The position numbers and the translations under genes are program-made. A stretch of DNA of 64,000 nucleotides, taken from contig NZ_PPEI02000006.1 of assembly GCF_002899895.1 (NCBI RefSeq), forward strand, positions 62,001-126,000, read 5' to 3'. The stretch comes from Chryseobacterium oncorhynchi (GTDB taxonomy: Bacteria > Bacteroidota > Bacteroidia > Flavobacteriales > Weeksellaceae). The first letter of the stretch is position 1; each line of letters begins with the position of its first letter. The notes below the pieces were generated by a model. The model was not told where the DNA came from. It did no database searches and worked only from the letters and a program-made list of their open reading frames with translations. Of this stretch, positions 51,633 through 60,162 are shown in pieces.

Positions 51633-52901
51633 ATGTTACAAGTCAATTTTTTACGCGACAATAAAGAACGCGTTTTAGAAGGTCTTAAAAAAAGACAATT
51701 CAAGAATCTTGAGTTGGTAGACGAAGCTATTGCTACTGACGAAGAAAGAAAAAGAATCCAATTTGAATTAGATTCCCAGCTTTCCGAGATCAACAAAATC
51801 TCCAAGGAAATTGGGCTTTTGATGAAAGAAGGAAAGAAAGAAGAAGCGGAATCAGCAAAATCTAAAACAGCACAGTACAAAGAGTCGAGTTCAGAATTGA
51901 AATCTCAGCTGGAGGTTAAGGAAACTGAATTATTAAATATTCTGTATCAACTTCCCAACATTCCTAATGAATTGGTGAAAAGTGGAGCTTCTGCTGATGA
52001 TAACGAAACTATTTTCCAGTCTCATACCGTGGAGGGACTTGGTGAGGGAGCTATTCCACACTGGGAACTTGCAAAAAAATATAACCTTATTGATTTTGAA
52101 CTAGGAGTGAAGATTGCTGGTGCCGGTTTCCCTGTTTATTTAGGAAAAGGAGCTAGGTTACAGAGAGCTTTAGTTCAGTATTTCCTGGATAAAAATGTGG
52201 AAAAAGGATATACAGAAGTAAATCCTCCTCACGTTGTAAATGAAGCATCCGGTTTTGGAACAGGACAGTTGCCTGATAAAGAAGGACAAATGTATTATAT
52301 CAATGAAGATAAATTATATCTGATCCCTACAGCAGAAGTTCCTGTAACCAATCTTTACCGTGATGTATTATTGGAGGAAAAAGATCTTCCAATTAAAAAT
52401 ACAGCATTCTCTCAGTGCTACAGAAGAGAAGCGGGAAGCTATGGTGCTCACGTAAGAGGGTTAAACCGTCTTCACCAATTTGAAAAAGTAGAAATCGTAA
52501 GAATTGAAAAACCGGAAAACTCTTATGCTGTTTTGGAAGAAATGGTAGAGCACATTAAGGAAATCCTTACTGATCTTGAACTTCCTTTCAGAGTTCTAAG
52601 ACTTTGTGGTGGTGATACTGGTTTTGCGGCGGCTATGACGTATGACTTTGAGGTTTGGAGTGCGGCACAGGAAATGTGGTTAGAAGTAAGTTCTGTATCT
52701 AACTTTGAAACATTCCAGGCTAACAGGCTTAAATGCCGTTACAAAGCAGATGGTAAGTCTCAGTTGGTTCATACCTTAAACGGATCTGCAATGGCATTAC
52801 CAAGGATTATGGCTGCATTGCTAGAAAATAACCAGACTGCGGAGGGAATTAAGCTTCCAAAGAAGGTTGCAGAATATGCAAGATTTGACGTTATAAACTA
52901 A
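51633..52901 (+). CDS. serS: Seryl-tRNA synthetase
   Basis: 422 residues, normal length. N-terminal coiled-coil arm (about 25-105) that binds the tRNA-Ser long variable arm. Class II core with LIPTAEVPVTNLYRD (about 230-244), motif 2 QCYRREAGSYGAHVRGLNRLHQFEKVE and motif 3 NGSAMALPRIMAALLEN. Single gene with a strong terminator. Confidence 0.98.
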   Translation: MLQVNFLRDNKERVLEGLKKRQFKNLELVDEAIATDEERKRIQFELDSQLSEINKISKEIGLLMKEGKKEEAESAKSKTAQYKESSSELKSQLEVKETELLNILYQLPNIPNELVKSGASADDNETIFQSHTVEGLGEGAIPHWELAKKYNLIDFELGVKIAGAGFPVYLGKGARLQRALVQYFLDKNVEKGYTEVNPPHVVNEASGFGTGQLPDKEGQMYYINEDKLYLIPTAEVPVTNLYRDVLLEEKDLPIKNTAFSQCYRREAGSYGAHVRGLNRLHQFEKVEIVRIEKPENSYAVLEEMVEHIKEILTDLELPFRVLRLCGGDTGFAAAMTYDFEVWSAAQEMWLEVSSVSNFETFQANRLKCRYKADGKSQLVHTLNGSAMALPRIMAALLENNQTAEGIKLPKKVAEYARFDVIN

Positions 52902-52920
52902 TTGATTTAGTCTCAAATAA

Positions 52921-52950
52921 AAACCCACCGAAATTCGGTGGGTTTTGTTA
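52921..52950. terminator. Bidirectional terminator between serS and the cbb3 locus
   Basis: 11-bp stem AAACCCACCGA / TCGGTGGGTTT (52921-52931 with 52935-52945), with T-rich and A-rich flanks. Confidence 0.85.
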
Positions 52951-52952
52951 TT

Positions 52953-53696
52953 TTATTCTGTTACGATAACTATTTTTTTATCTGCATTTTTAAGCTTAGG
53001 AATCTTTTCGTACATGGTTTTCAGATCATATTGTATCCGTACGGAGTAATCATCAACCTGTTTCAGCCAGTCATGTTTACCGGTGATAGATTTTATTTTA
53101 TTTTCAAACTTTAAAGTAGTTCCGATATTTTTGAAAAACATCATCATCATCCCCTCCATATTGGCTGTTTCTTCTTTTGATCCTTTCGATTGGATTGCTT
53201 CTTCAATATTTTTAATATTGAAAACATCTGTATTAATGACGAGTGTTTTTCCATCCCAGGTATTGAGGAAATTTTGATCAAGAGGTAATTTCTCGTCTTT
53301 ATTAAAGTTTTTAATTAACTCATAATCATTTGGAGTGAAATGATCCATTTTAAAAGAAAAGCCTACAGGAACAGGTTTATTATCTTCTTTTGTAGATTTC
53401 AAAAAAAACTTTTTAAGGATTCTAATAGTGTCCTGATTCTCAGTCTTTAATTTTCCCTCTTTCTTTAGAAGATCATACATGCTTGTCCAGTTGGTTGGAA
53501 ACCTATCCATGTCCTTAAACTTTTCCTGCTTTAATGAATCAGGTGTCATAGCTTCCATTTCTGCCATAAACGCTCTGGTATCAACATCGGTAATTAAAGA
53601 TGAAGCCGAGTCTTTATGATAAGTCATTTCAGTATTTATGGTACAGGATTGTAGGGTAAACAGGCTTATTAAAAATAAGACGATTGTTTTCTTCAT
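52953..53696 (-). CDS. Lipoprotein of unknown function, last gene of the cbb3 locus
   Basis: 247 residues. Lipoprotein signal with Cys18 (FTLQSCTIN). The mature part has a repeating alpha/beta pattern, with SFKMDHFTPNDYELI and a C-terminal YDLKTMYEKIPKLKNADKKIVI strand. Unrecognised. It starts 22 bases after the SafE-like gene, so it may be co-transcribed. Whether it serves the oxidase is unknown. Confidence 0.75.
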   Translation of the reverse strand: MKKTIVLFLISLFTLQSCTINTEMTYHKDSASSLITDVDTRAFMAEMEAMTPDSLKQEKFKDMDRFPTNWTSMYDLLKKEGKLKTENQDTIRILKKFFLKSTKEDNKPVPVGFSFKMDHFTPNDYELIKNFNKDEKLPLDQNFLNTWDGKTLVINTDVFNIKNIEEAIQSKGSKEETANMEGMMMMFFKNIGTTLKFENKIKSITGKHDWLKQVDDYSVRIQYDLKTMYEKIPKLKNADKKIVIVTE

Positions 53697-53718
53697 GGTA
53701 TATTGTTATAATTTCTAA

Positions 53719-54444
53719 TTAATGGCAATTAACAGCTCCGTTTGGGTCTTTGGAAATAGTCATGGCTTCTGCCTTTGGAGAAACATACGGTATCCCAAGT
53801 TCTAGACCTCTCAGAATGAACAGACCTCCCAGAATGATCATAATCACAGGGACGGCCTTTAAAACCTTTATCCTAAAAGCTTGATTCATGAGATTTCCGG
53901 CCAAAACAATAGCAAACATGAATGGAAGTGTTCCTAATCCGAATAAAGCCATATATAAAGCTCCCTGCCATATTCCGCCTCCTGCAAGACTTGCTGTAAG
54001 AGCCATATAAACCATTCCACATGGTAAGAAACCATTAAGAATTCCGGTTGTTAATCTGGAACGGTAATCTGCTTTTTGAAGTAATCTCCCTAAATTTAAC
54101 TTTACAGAATATAAAAATTTGGACAAAAATGGAATCTTTGAAGCAAAATCTTTTCCTCCAAACGAAAATACAGCCATGATAATAAGCAGAACACCTGCAG
54201 TAATCGTCAGATATTTCTGAAATCCTGCCATCTCAAACCCCTGTCCAATAATCCCCAAGAGTGCACCCAATAATGAATAAGTGAATATTCTTCCAAATTG
54301 ATAGGTGAGATTCTGGAGATAAAAATTGGCAGCTTGTTTTTTGGTTAATCCCATCGATAATGCAATAGGGCCACACATTCCGATGCAATGAAAACCGGAA
54401 GCAAAGCCTAAAGCAATAGCCGATACAATAAGTCCTATTTCCAT
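53719..54444 (-). CDS. TauE/SafE-like membrane protein of the cbb3 locus
   Basis: 241 residues, six or seven membrane helices. N-terminal GFASGFHCIGMCGPIALSMG, with cysteines in HCIGMC, and the LNGFLPCGMVYMAL motif are typical of the small SafE/DsbD-like proteins found beside ccoGH and ccoI. These may move copper or reductant for cbb3 assembly. C-terminus after the last helix ends with CH. Overlaps ccoH by 10 bases. Confidence 0.88.
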   Translation of the reverse strand: MEIGLIVSAIALGFASGFHCIGMCGPIALSMGLTKKQAANFYLQNLTYQFGRIFTYSLLGALLGIIGQGFEMAGFQKYLTITAGVLLIIMAVFSFGGKDFASKIPFLSKFLYSVKLNLGRLLQKADYRSRLTTGILNGFLPCGMVYMALTASLAGGGIWQGALYMALFGLGTLPFMFAIVLAGNLMNQAFRIKVLKAVPVIMIILGGLFILRGLELGIPYVSPKAEAMTISKDPNGAVNCH

Positions 54445-54887
54445 ATCACATCATAATCCATTCTATAGTCTGTTTTGTCTTTTGTCCAACTCAATCTTAG
54501 GGTATAATTCCCCATTTTCAATACCTGTGCAGGTATCATAAAAGTTTGGTTGGCATCAAGCTCTACAGATTTTTTTATGTCTAAATTCTGGTCGTCGGTT
54601 CTATTTAAAACAAATTTTACCGTAGTATTAGAATTATTATATTCTTTTGGAAAAGTGATTTTAATTCCATTAGCTTCCTGGCTGTATGCAGGTTTTTCCT
54701 GTAACTCGTCAGCTCTTTTCTTAGCATCAATTACATCTTGGTATTGTAGCTCTTCTTCATAGTAATTATCTGTTACCATTTCTGAGTTTTTCTGCCCATT
54801 TGGGAAAAGAAACATCATGGATAATATAAAAACTATGAATGCAAATAATGCAATTACAACACCGTGTCCCCAACTAAAGTTCTTCAT
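54435..54887 (-). CDS. ccoH: FixH/CcoH-family cbb3 oxidase accessory protein
   Basis: 150 residues. One N-terminal membrane helix (about 8-28) and a periplasmic FixH domain rich in beta strands (NGIKITFPKEYNNSNTTVKFVLNR, then MGNYTLRLSWTKDKTDYRMDYDVIW). CcoH stabilises the cbb3 complex during assembly. Starts 9 bases after ccoG and overlaps the SafE-like gene. Confidence 0.87.
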   Translation of the reverse strand: MKNFSWGHGVVIALFAFIVFILSMMFLFPNGQKNSEMVTDNYYEEELQYQDVIDAKKRADELQEKPAYSQEANGIKITFPKEYNNSNTTVKFVLNRTDDQNLDIKKSVELDANQTFMIPAQVLKMGNYTLRLSWTKDKTDYRMDYDVIWK

Positions 54888-54896
54888 TTTTTCTAT

Positions 54897-56351
54897 TTAA
54901 AATTGCAGTTTGAATGGTCCTTCAAAATAAGTCTGATAAGAATCCACGAGCTTACCTTTCATATCATAAACCCCGATGGTAATATTCTGTTTAGATAACC
55001 TCATTTCATTCTCAGGGAAGCTGATATTAATGGTTCCCTTGGAAATTTTGTCTCTGTCTACCTGTATCTTACTTGAAGCACTATATGTGATCTCTCCATG
55101 AGCAGGATCTATTACCTTAATGGTAACGATCTTTTTGTCATTTGTTTTGTTTAAGAATGTATAATTATAGGTATTGATAATTTTTCCCTCTTTTACAAAG
55201 AATGTACTCCCTGCCGGTTTAATGAATTTAGCTTCCATTTCACCACGACTGTAAAGAAGGTATCCTAAGAATCCTACCAATAAGAATAAGAATACTGAAA
55301 AGCCTTTCATTCTTCCTGTAAACTTGAACTGAGTTTCTTTCTCAATTTCATTTTCAGAAGCATATCTTACCAATCCTTTTGGAAGGCCCACTTTTTCCAT
55401 TACTTCATCACAGGCATCAATACATGCTGTACAGTTGATACATTCCAGCTGTTGTCCGTCTCTGATATCAATTCCTGTAGGGCATACCACTACACACTGA
55501 TGACAATCTATACAATCTCCTTTACCAGCCGCTTTTCTGTCTTCTCCTTTTCTCCATTTTGATCTGTTTTCTCCTCTCTTGAAATCATAGAAAACATTGA
55601 TCGTATCTTTATCAATCAGTACACCCTGAAGTCTACCATAAGGACAAACCAATGTACATACTTGTTCTCTAAACCATGCAAATACAAAGTAAAATGCTGC
55701 AGTAAGAAGAATCATTACGATAAAATTGGTAGGATGTGCAAAGGGTCCTTCAGAAACAATTTTAATTACTTCTTCATAGCCCACGATATACATGAACATA
55801 AAGTGAGTAATAATCAGTGATATGGCAACATAAACAGACCATTTTAAGCTTCTTTTCCAGATCTTCTCACCATTCCATTCCTGTCTGTCCAGCTTCATTT
55901 GCTTGTTTCGGTCACCTTCAATCAGATATTCGATTTTACGGAAGATAGATTCCATAAAAATTGTCTGAGGGCATATCCACCCGCAGAAAATTCTTCCGAA
56001 CGCAATCGTAAAAACAATAATAAAGATTAAGGATGCGATGGCACCTAAAGTAAGGATAAAAAAGTCCTGTGGATAGAAAGGTTGTCCAAAAATAAAGAAC
56101 TCCCTGTCTATTACATTAAACAATAATAGTGGATTGCCATTAATTTTAATGAACGGCAATGAAAAGTAAATAATTAATAAAAGATAGCTTACAAGATTTC
56201 TATAGTTGGTGTATTTTCCCTTAGGTTTTCTTGGGAATACCCATCTTCTTTTACCGGATTGCTCCATTGTCCCGATAGAATCTCTGTAAGTCTCAGGGTC
56301 CAGAACCTGTCCCTGTCCGCCTCGTACTTCTATTTCTTCTATGTCTGACAT
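54897..56351 (-). CDS. ccoG: Cytochrome c oxidase accessory protein CcoG
   Basis: 484 residues. Four to five membrane helices, a polyferredoxin part with CGWICPQTIFMESIFR, CTLVCPYGRLQG, CIDCHQCVVVCP and CINCTACIDACDEV, and a C-terminal Ig-like domain (about 385-484). CcoG/FixG reduces copper during cbb3 assembly. Separated from ccoP by 96 bases that contain a hairpin, so expression relative to ccoNOQP may be reduced. Confidence 0.95.
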   Translation of the reverse strand: MSDIEEIEVRGGQGQVLDPETYRDSIGTMEQSGKRRWVFPRKPKGKYTNYRNLVSYLLLIIYFSLPFIKINGNPLLLFNVIDREFFIFGQPFYPQDFFILTLGAIASLIFIIVFTIAFGRIFCGWICPQTIFMESIFRKIEYLIEGDRNKQMKLDRQEWNGEKIWKRSLKWSVYVAISLIITHFMFMYIVGYEEVIKIVSEGPFAHPTNFIVMILLTAAFYFVFAWFREQVCTLVCPYGRLQGVLIDKDTINVFYDFKRGENRSKWRKGEDRKAAGKGDCIDCHQCVVVCPTGIDIRDGQQLECINCTACIDACDEVMEKVGLPKGLVRYASENEIEKETQFKFTGRMKGFSVFLFLLVGFLGYLLYSRGEMEAKFIKPAGSTFFVKEGKIINTYNYTFLNKTNDKKIVTIKVIDPAHGEITYSASSKIQVDRDKISKGTINISFPENEMRLSKQNITIGVYDMKGKLVDSYQTYFEGPFKLQF

Positions 56352-56373
56352 ATTAGTAATGTGTTTAAAAAAG

Positions 56374-56424
56374 AAAAAACATAATTCGTTACTATTTTTA
56401 AGGTAATAACAAATTATGTTTTTT
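56374..56424 (-). terminator. Terminator or attenuator between ccoP and ccoG
   Basis: 12-bp stem AAAAACATAATT / AATTATGTTTTT plus a GTTA/TAAC extension, with T-rich sequence on the minus-strand side. It could lower read-through into ccoGH. Confidence 0.6.
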
Positions 56425-56447
56425 TCATATGTTTCTAATTTTCTAAA

Positions 56448-57329
56448 TTATTCTTTTTCCCAATGTGCTTCAGTTCCTTGAGGAGCTGCTCCTCCCTGAG
56501 CCTGAGTCACTGGTGCTACTTCCTGGTTGATGTGGTATACATAAGCTGCAATTTTTTCAATTTCAGCTCCAGAAACCTCTCCGTTTTTACCAAATGCTCT
56601 CATCGCAGGGTTAGTAGGAGAACCATTCCAGTCCATATGGAATACATTTTTGAATAAAGTCTTCTCTGGCATATTGATCCAGTAGTTGTCAGTAAGGTTT
56701 GGACCAATACCTCCACTACCGTCTTCTTTGTGACAAGATGCACAGTTTGTTTTGAATAATTCTTTACCTTCTGCAATGTTGTCAGCTGAATACTTAGCTG
56801 TTTCAATTGTTACAGGAGGTTGCTCGCTTTCATACTTCGCAATGCTTGCCATTTGCTCCTTGTATTCTTTTTCATATTCGCTTAATGGATGAGCGAAATC
56901 TGTGAAAGAATAAGCTGCAATGTATACAATACAAAAAGCAGTCCCAAAATAGAATAAACCTACCCACCATTTTGGTAACTGATTATCCAATTCCATGATA
57001 CCATCGAAACCGTGGTCGATAAGGATATCTTTCTCTTCAGAAGCAGATTGCTTCTTGAATGCAGCGTCGTACATTCTTTTTAAGAAAGGAATTTTCTTCT
57101 CAGCTAAATAAGCTGCTTTTTCTTCCGGAGATAAAGTTTTGAATTTGTTGTTTTCAATCAAATCTCCAATAGCACTGTGGATGTATGCTAGAATACCAGC
57201 AATTACAACAGTTCCCCAGAAGTAAGGCGAAGCTAGGAACGCGTAGCTCTGTACAAACAAATAATAAAAAACGATTAAAAGTCCGATTATTATTAAGATG
57301 TTTACGATAACAGGTGTTCTTTGTTTCAT
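56448..57329 (-). CDS. ccoP: cbb3 oxidase subunit III (CcoP), single-heme form
   Basis: 293 residues. Two N-terminal membrane helices (about 8-25 and 35-53), a linker, a further hydrophobic segment (about 121-140), and one cytochrome c domain with CASCH in NCASCHKEDGSGGIGPNLTDNYW. Classical proteobacterial CcoP has two heme c sites; only one CxxCH is present here. The rest fits CcoP, including the N-terminal FixP-like region. Confidence 0.92.
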   Translation of the reverse strand: MKQRTPVIVNILIIIGLLIVFYYLFVQSYAFLASPYFWGTVVIAGILAYIHSAIGDLIENNKFKTLSPEEKAAYLAEKKIPFLKRMYDAAFKKQSASEEKDILIDHGFDGIMELDNQLPKWWVGLFYFGTAFCIVYIAAYSFTDFAHPLSEYEKEYKEQMASIAKYESEQPPVTIETAKYSADNIAEGKELFKTNCASCHKEDGSGGIGPNLTDNYWINMPEKTLFKNVFHMDWNGSPTNPAMRAFGKNGEVSGAEIEKIAAYVYHINQEVAPVTQAQGGAAPQGTEAHWEKE

Positions 57330-57338
57330 AAAAATAGT

Positions 57339-57539
57339 TTAATTTTTTAAATTAAAATCGTCATCTTCATCATCCCCAAGTGGTGCTTCTTCTTCTTCTT
57401 TGTAATATTTTTTAGGCTTGCTAAAAACATAGATTATCAAAGCTACGAAGAACAGCATAAAGAAAATTAGTGCCAGAGTCTGGTAAAACCCAGCATTTTC
57501 CGTATTGGATAATATATCTTTAAAGTTCTGAGGAATCAT
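57339..57539 (-). CDS. CcoQ/FixQ-like small cbb3 subunit
   Basis: 66 residues: one membrane helix (about 21-40, LALIFFMLFFVALIIYVF), then a YSKPKKYYKEEEEAPLG-type acidic tail. Size, topology and position between ccoNO and ccoP identify CcoQ, which stabilises the complex. Confidence 0.85.
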   Translation of the reverse strand: MIPQNFKDILSNTENAGFYQTLALIFFMLFFVALIIYVFSKPKKYYKEEEEAPLGDDEDDDFNLKN

Positions 57540-57557
57540 ATGAACCTTTTAATGTTT

Positions 57558-59819
57558 TTAGTTATTACTTGCTGTTTTGATTTCAGTTGTCTTGATATCA
57601 GTTCCTAATCTCTGAAGATAAGAAATAAGAGCTACAATTTCTTTTTTCTCTAATTCTCCTTGAGGTCTCTTAGCGTATGCCTCTTTCAAGTCATTTGCTT
57701 CAGAGAAGATATCTTTTACAATTTTTGCCGATTGGTTATTAGCCCATTTGTCTGCAGAATCTATTTGAGCCTTTGTATAAGGTACATCAAATGTATTCTT
57801 CATCAGCTTCATTTTATCTACCATTTTAGATCTGTCTAAGTCAGTAGCGATCAACCAAGGGTAACGAGGCATGATGGAACCTGCAGAAGTAGATCTTGGG
57901 TTATACATGTGTTTGTAGTGCCAAGAACTTGGGTTTTTCCCACCTTCTCTATGTAAATCTGGTCCTGTTCTTTTAGAACCCCATAGGAATGGTCTGTCAT
58001 ATATAAATTCTCCTGCTTTAGAGTATTGTCCGTTTTTACCGTTGAATCTTGTAATCTCATCTCTGAACGGTCTGATCATCTGAGAGTGACAAGCGTTACA
58101 ACCTTCACGAATATAGATATCTCTACCCTCTAATTCAAGTGGAGAATAAGGTTTTACTGCTGATATTGTAGGTACACTTTTCTTAAGAGATAGGGTAGGG
58201 ATAATTTCTACCATACTTCCAATTGAAATTGTACACAATGATAATACTGTTAACAATAATGGCATTCTTTCCAACCAAAGGTGGAATCCTTCTCCTTCTT
58301 TACGTTTGTTTCCGATGTTAGCTAAAGCTGGTGCTTCTGCAGGAACTTCTTTTTGGAATGATCCTTGTCTTACTGTAGCAATTACGTTTACAATCATTAG
58401 GATAGCTCCTGAAATATAGAAGATACCTCCTAAGAATCTCATCTTAAAGTAAGGGATAATAGCCGTTACAGTATCCAACCAGTTTTTCCATAATAATGTT
58501 CCGTCTGGGTTGAACTGTTTCCACATTAATCCTTGTGTGAATCCAGAAATATACATTGGTACTGCATAGAAAATAATTCCTAATGTCCCTAACCAGAAAT
58601 GCCAGTTAGCTAATTTTACAGACCACATTTTTGTTCTCCACATAATTGGTACCAAGTAATAGATAACCCCGAATGCCATGAAACCATTCCATCCAAGAGC
58701 TCCTAAGTGTACGTGACCGATAACCCAGTCTGTAAAGTGACCAATTTTGTTGATGTTTTTAGTTGCTAAAAGCGGTCCTTCAAACGTTGCCATACCATAA
58801 CAAGTAACAGCTACTACGAAGAACTTAAGAATAGGATTTTCTCTTACCTTATCCCAAGCTCCTCTTAAAGTAAGAAGACCATTTAACATTCCTCCCCAAG
58901 ATGGTGCAATAAGCATAATAGAGAAACCTGTTCCTACTGCCTGTGCCCATGCCGGAAGAGCCGTATACTGAAGGTGGTGAGGACCAGCCCAGATATATAC
59001 AAAAATTAGTGACCAAAAGTGAATAATAGACAGTTTATATGAGAATACAGGTCTGTCTGCCGCTTTTGGTAAGAAATAATACATTAAACCTAAAACTGGA
59101 GTTGTCAAAACGAATGCTACCGCATTGTGACCATACCACCATTGTACAATGGCATCTTTTGCTCCTGCATATGCAGAATAAGATTTCCAGCCAGTGAAAG
59201 ATAATGGAACTTCAAGATTGTTGAAGATATGAAGCATTGCTACTGCAACCCAAGTACCAAGATAGAACCAAATGGCTACATAAAGGTGTCTTACTCTTCT
59301 TTTTGAAATGGTTAGAATCATATTAACCCCGAAAATGATCCAAGATATAGCAATTAATATATCAATTGGCCATTCATGCTCAGCATATTCCTTAGAAGTA
59401 TTGATACCCATAAAGAATGTAATGAACGTAGCTACGATCATAAACTGCCAAGTCCAAAAATGGATCCAAGATAATGTATCACTATACATTCTTGTTTTTA
59501 ATAATCTTTGCGTAGAGTAATACACTCCTACATAAACAATATTACACACGAACGCAAAGATCACGGTGTTGGTGTGCAACATTCTGATTCTACCAAAACC
59601 AAATGCTCCATGAGTGTTTATTAACCCTTGAATGTTACCTGATGATAAACTATTAATTGTTGTATCATCTGTACCGAATAAGAATTCCGGTAATTCAGGG
59701 TAGAAAAGCATTAATGCCGCCGTAAGCCCGAACATAAATCCTATGAAACCAAAGATGATGGTCGCATAGAGGAACGCACGGACAATACTATTGTCATAAC
59801 TAAACTTTTGTGTTTCCAT
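57558..59819 (-). CDS. ccoN: cbb3 oxidase fused subunits I and II (CcoN-CcoO)
   Basis: 753 residues. N-terminal ~480 residues are the heme-copper CcoN core with 12-14 helices; histidine ligands occur in LHTNTVIF, WWYGHNAV, AGPHHLQY and GHVHLGALGWN. The C-terminal part is a CcoO monoheme cytochrome with CNACH in REGCNACHSQMIRPF. The fusion is usual in Bacteroidota. It is the terminal oxidase for low oxygen, reducing O2 to water and pumping protons. Confidence 0.97.
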   Translation of the reverse strand: METQKFSYDNSIVRAFLYATIIFGFIGFMFGLTAALMLFYPELPEFLFGTDDTTINSLSSGNIQGLINTHGAFGFGRIRMLHTNTVIFAFVCNIVYVGVYYSTQRLLKTRMYSDTLSWIHFWTWQFMIVATFITFFMGINTSKEYAEHEWPIDILIAISWIIFGVNMILTISKRRVRHLYVAIWFYLGTWVAVAMLHIFNNLEVPLSFTGWKSYSAYAGAKDAIVQWWYGHNAVAFVLTTPVLGLMYYFLPKAADRPVFSYKLSIIHFWSLIFVYIWAGPHHLQYTALPAWAQAVGTGFSIMLIAPSWGGMLNGLLTLRGAWDKVRENPILKFFVVAVTCYGMATFEGPLLATKNINKIGHFTDWVIGHVHLGALGWNGFMAFGVIYYLVPIMWRTKMWSVKLANWHFWLGTLGIIFYAVPMYISGFTQGLMWKQFNPDGTLLWKNWLDTVTAIIPYFKMRFLGGIFYISGAILMIVNVIATVRQGSFQKEVPAEAPALANIGNKRKEGEGFHLWLERMPLLLTVLSLCTISIGSMVEIIPTLSLKKSVPTISAVKPYSPLELEGRDIYIREGCNACHSQMIRPFRDEITRFNGKNGQYSKAGEFIYDRPFLWGSKRTGPDLHREGGKNPSSWHYKHMYNPRSTSAGSIMPRYPWLIATDLDRSKMVDKMKLMKNTFDVPYTKAQIDSADKWANNQSAKIVKDIFSEANDLKEAYAKRPQGELEKKEIVALISYLQRLGTDIKTTEIKTASNN

Positions 59820-59840
59820 ATCAACTATTCACTATTTTTC

Positions 59841-60053
59841 TCAATTTTTATTATTTTCTCCTATCTCTTTTTCGTCTTTATTATTGTCGCCATTTTCATC
59901 TTTTTCTTTGACTCTTTCATCATCAAAAAGGATTCTGACAGCAGGAGATTCATCATCTTCAAACTGTCCTTTTCTGGCATACACTATAAATACGACCAAG
60001 AAAATGGCAGCTAAAGAAACACTGCAGACGATCATTAAATATAGAATATCCAT
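59841..60053 (-). CDS. ccoS: cbb3 oxidase assembly protein CcoS
   Basis: 70 residues. One N-terminal membrane helix followed by FIVYARKGQFEDDESPAVRIL and a DDERVKEKDE tail, the CcoS pattern. Needed for heme and copper insertion into CcoN. First gene of the unit ccoS-NO-Q-P, after a 109-base gap with a promoter-like TAAATTTG and an FNR-like half-palindrome. Confidence 0.93.
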   Translation of the reverse strand: MDILYLMIVCSVSLAAIFLVVFIVYARKGQFEDDESPAVRILFDDERVKEKDENGDNNKDEKEIGENNKN

Positions 60054-60084
60054 TGGACAACAAAATTAACCTATTTTCGGGGTT

Positions 60085-60115
60085 CAAATTTAGTGAAAAA
60101 TAATGACATTCATCA
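60085..60115 (-). promoter_or_regulatory. ccoS promoter region with imperfect FNR-like site
   Basis: On the minus strand TAAATTTG lies at 60092-60085. TGAC-ATTC-ATCA (60104-60115) differs from TGAT-N4-ATCA by one base and overlaps the -33 position, where no TTTG is present. Regulator binding there would be consistent with activation. Confidence 0.4.
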
Positions 60116-60162
60116 CGAAATGCCGATTTCAGCTAATTTAAAATCAGTCTAAATAAGGGCGT

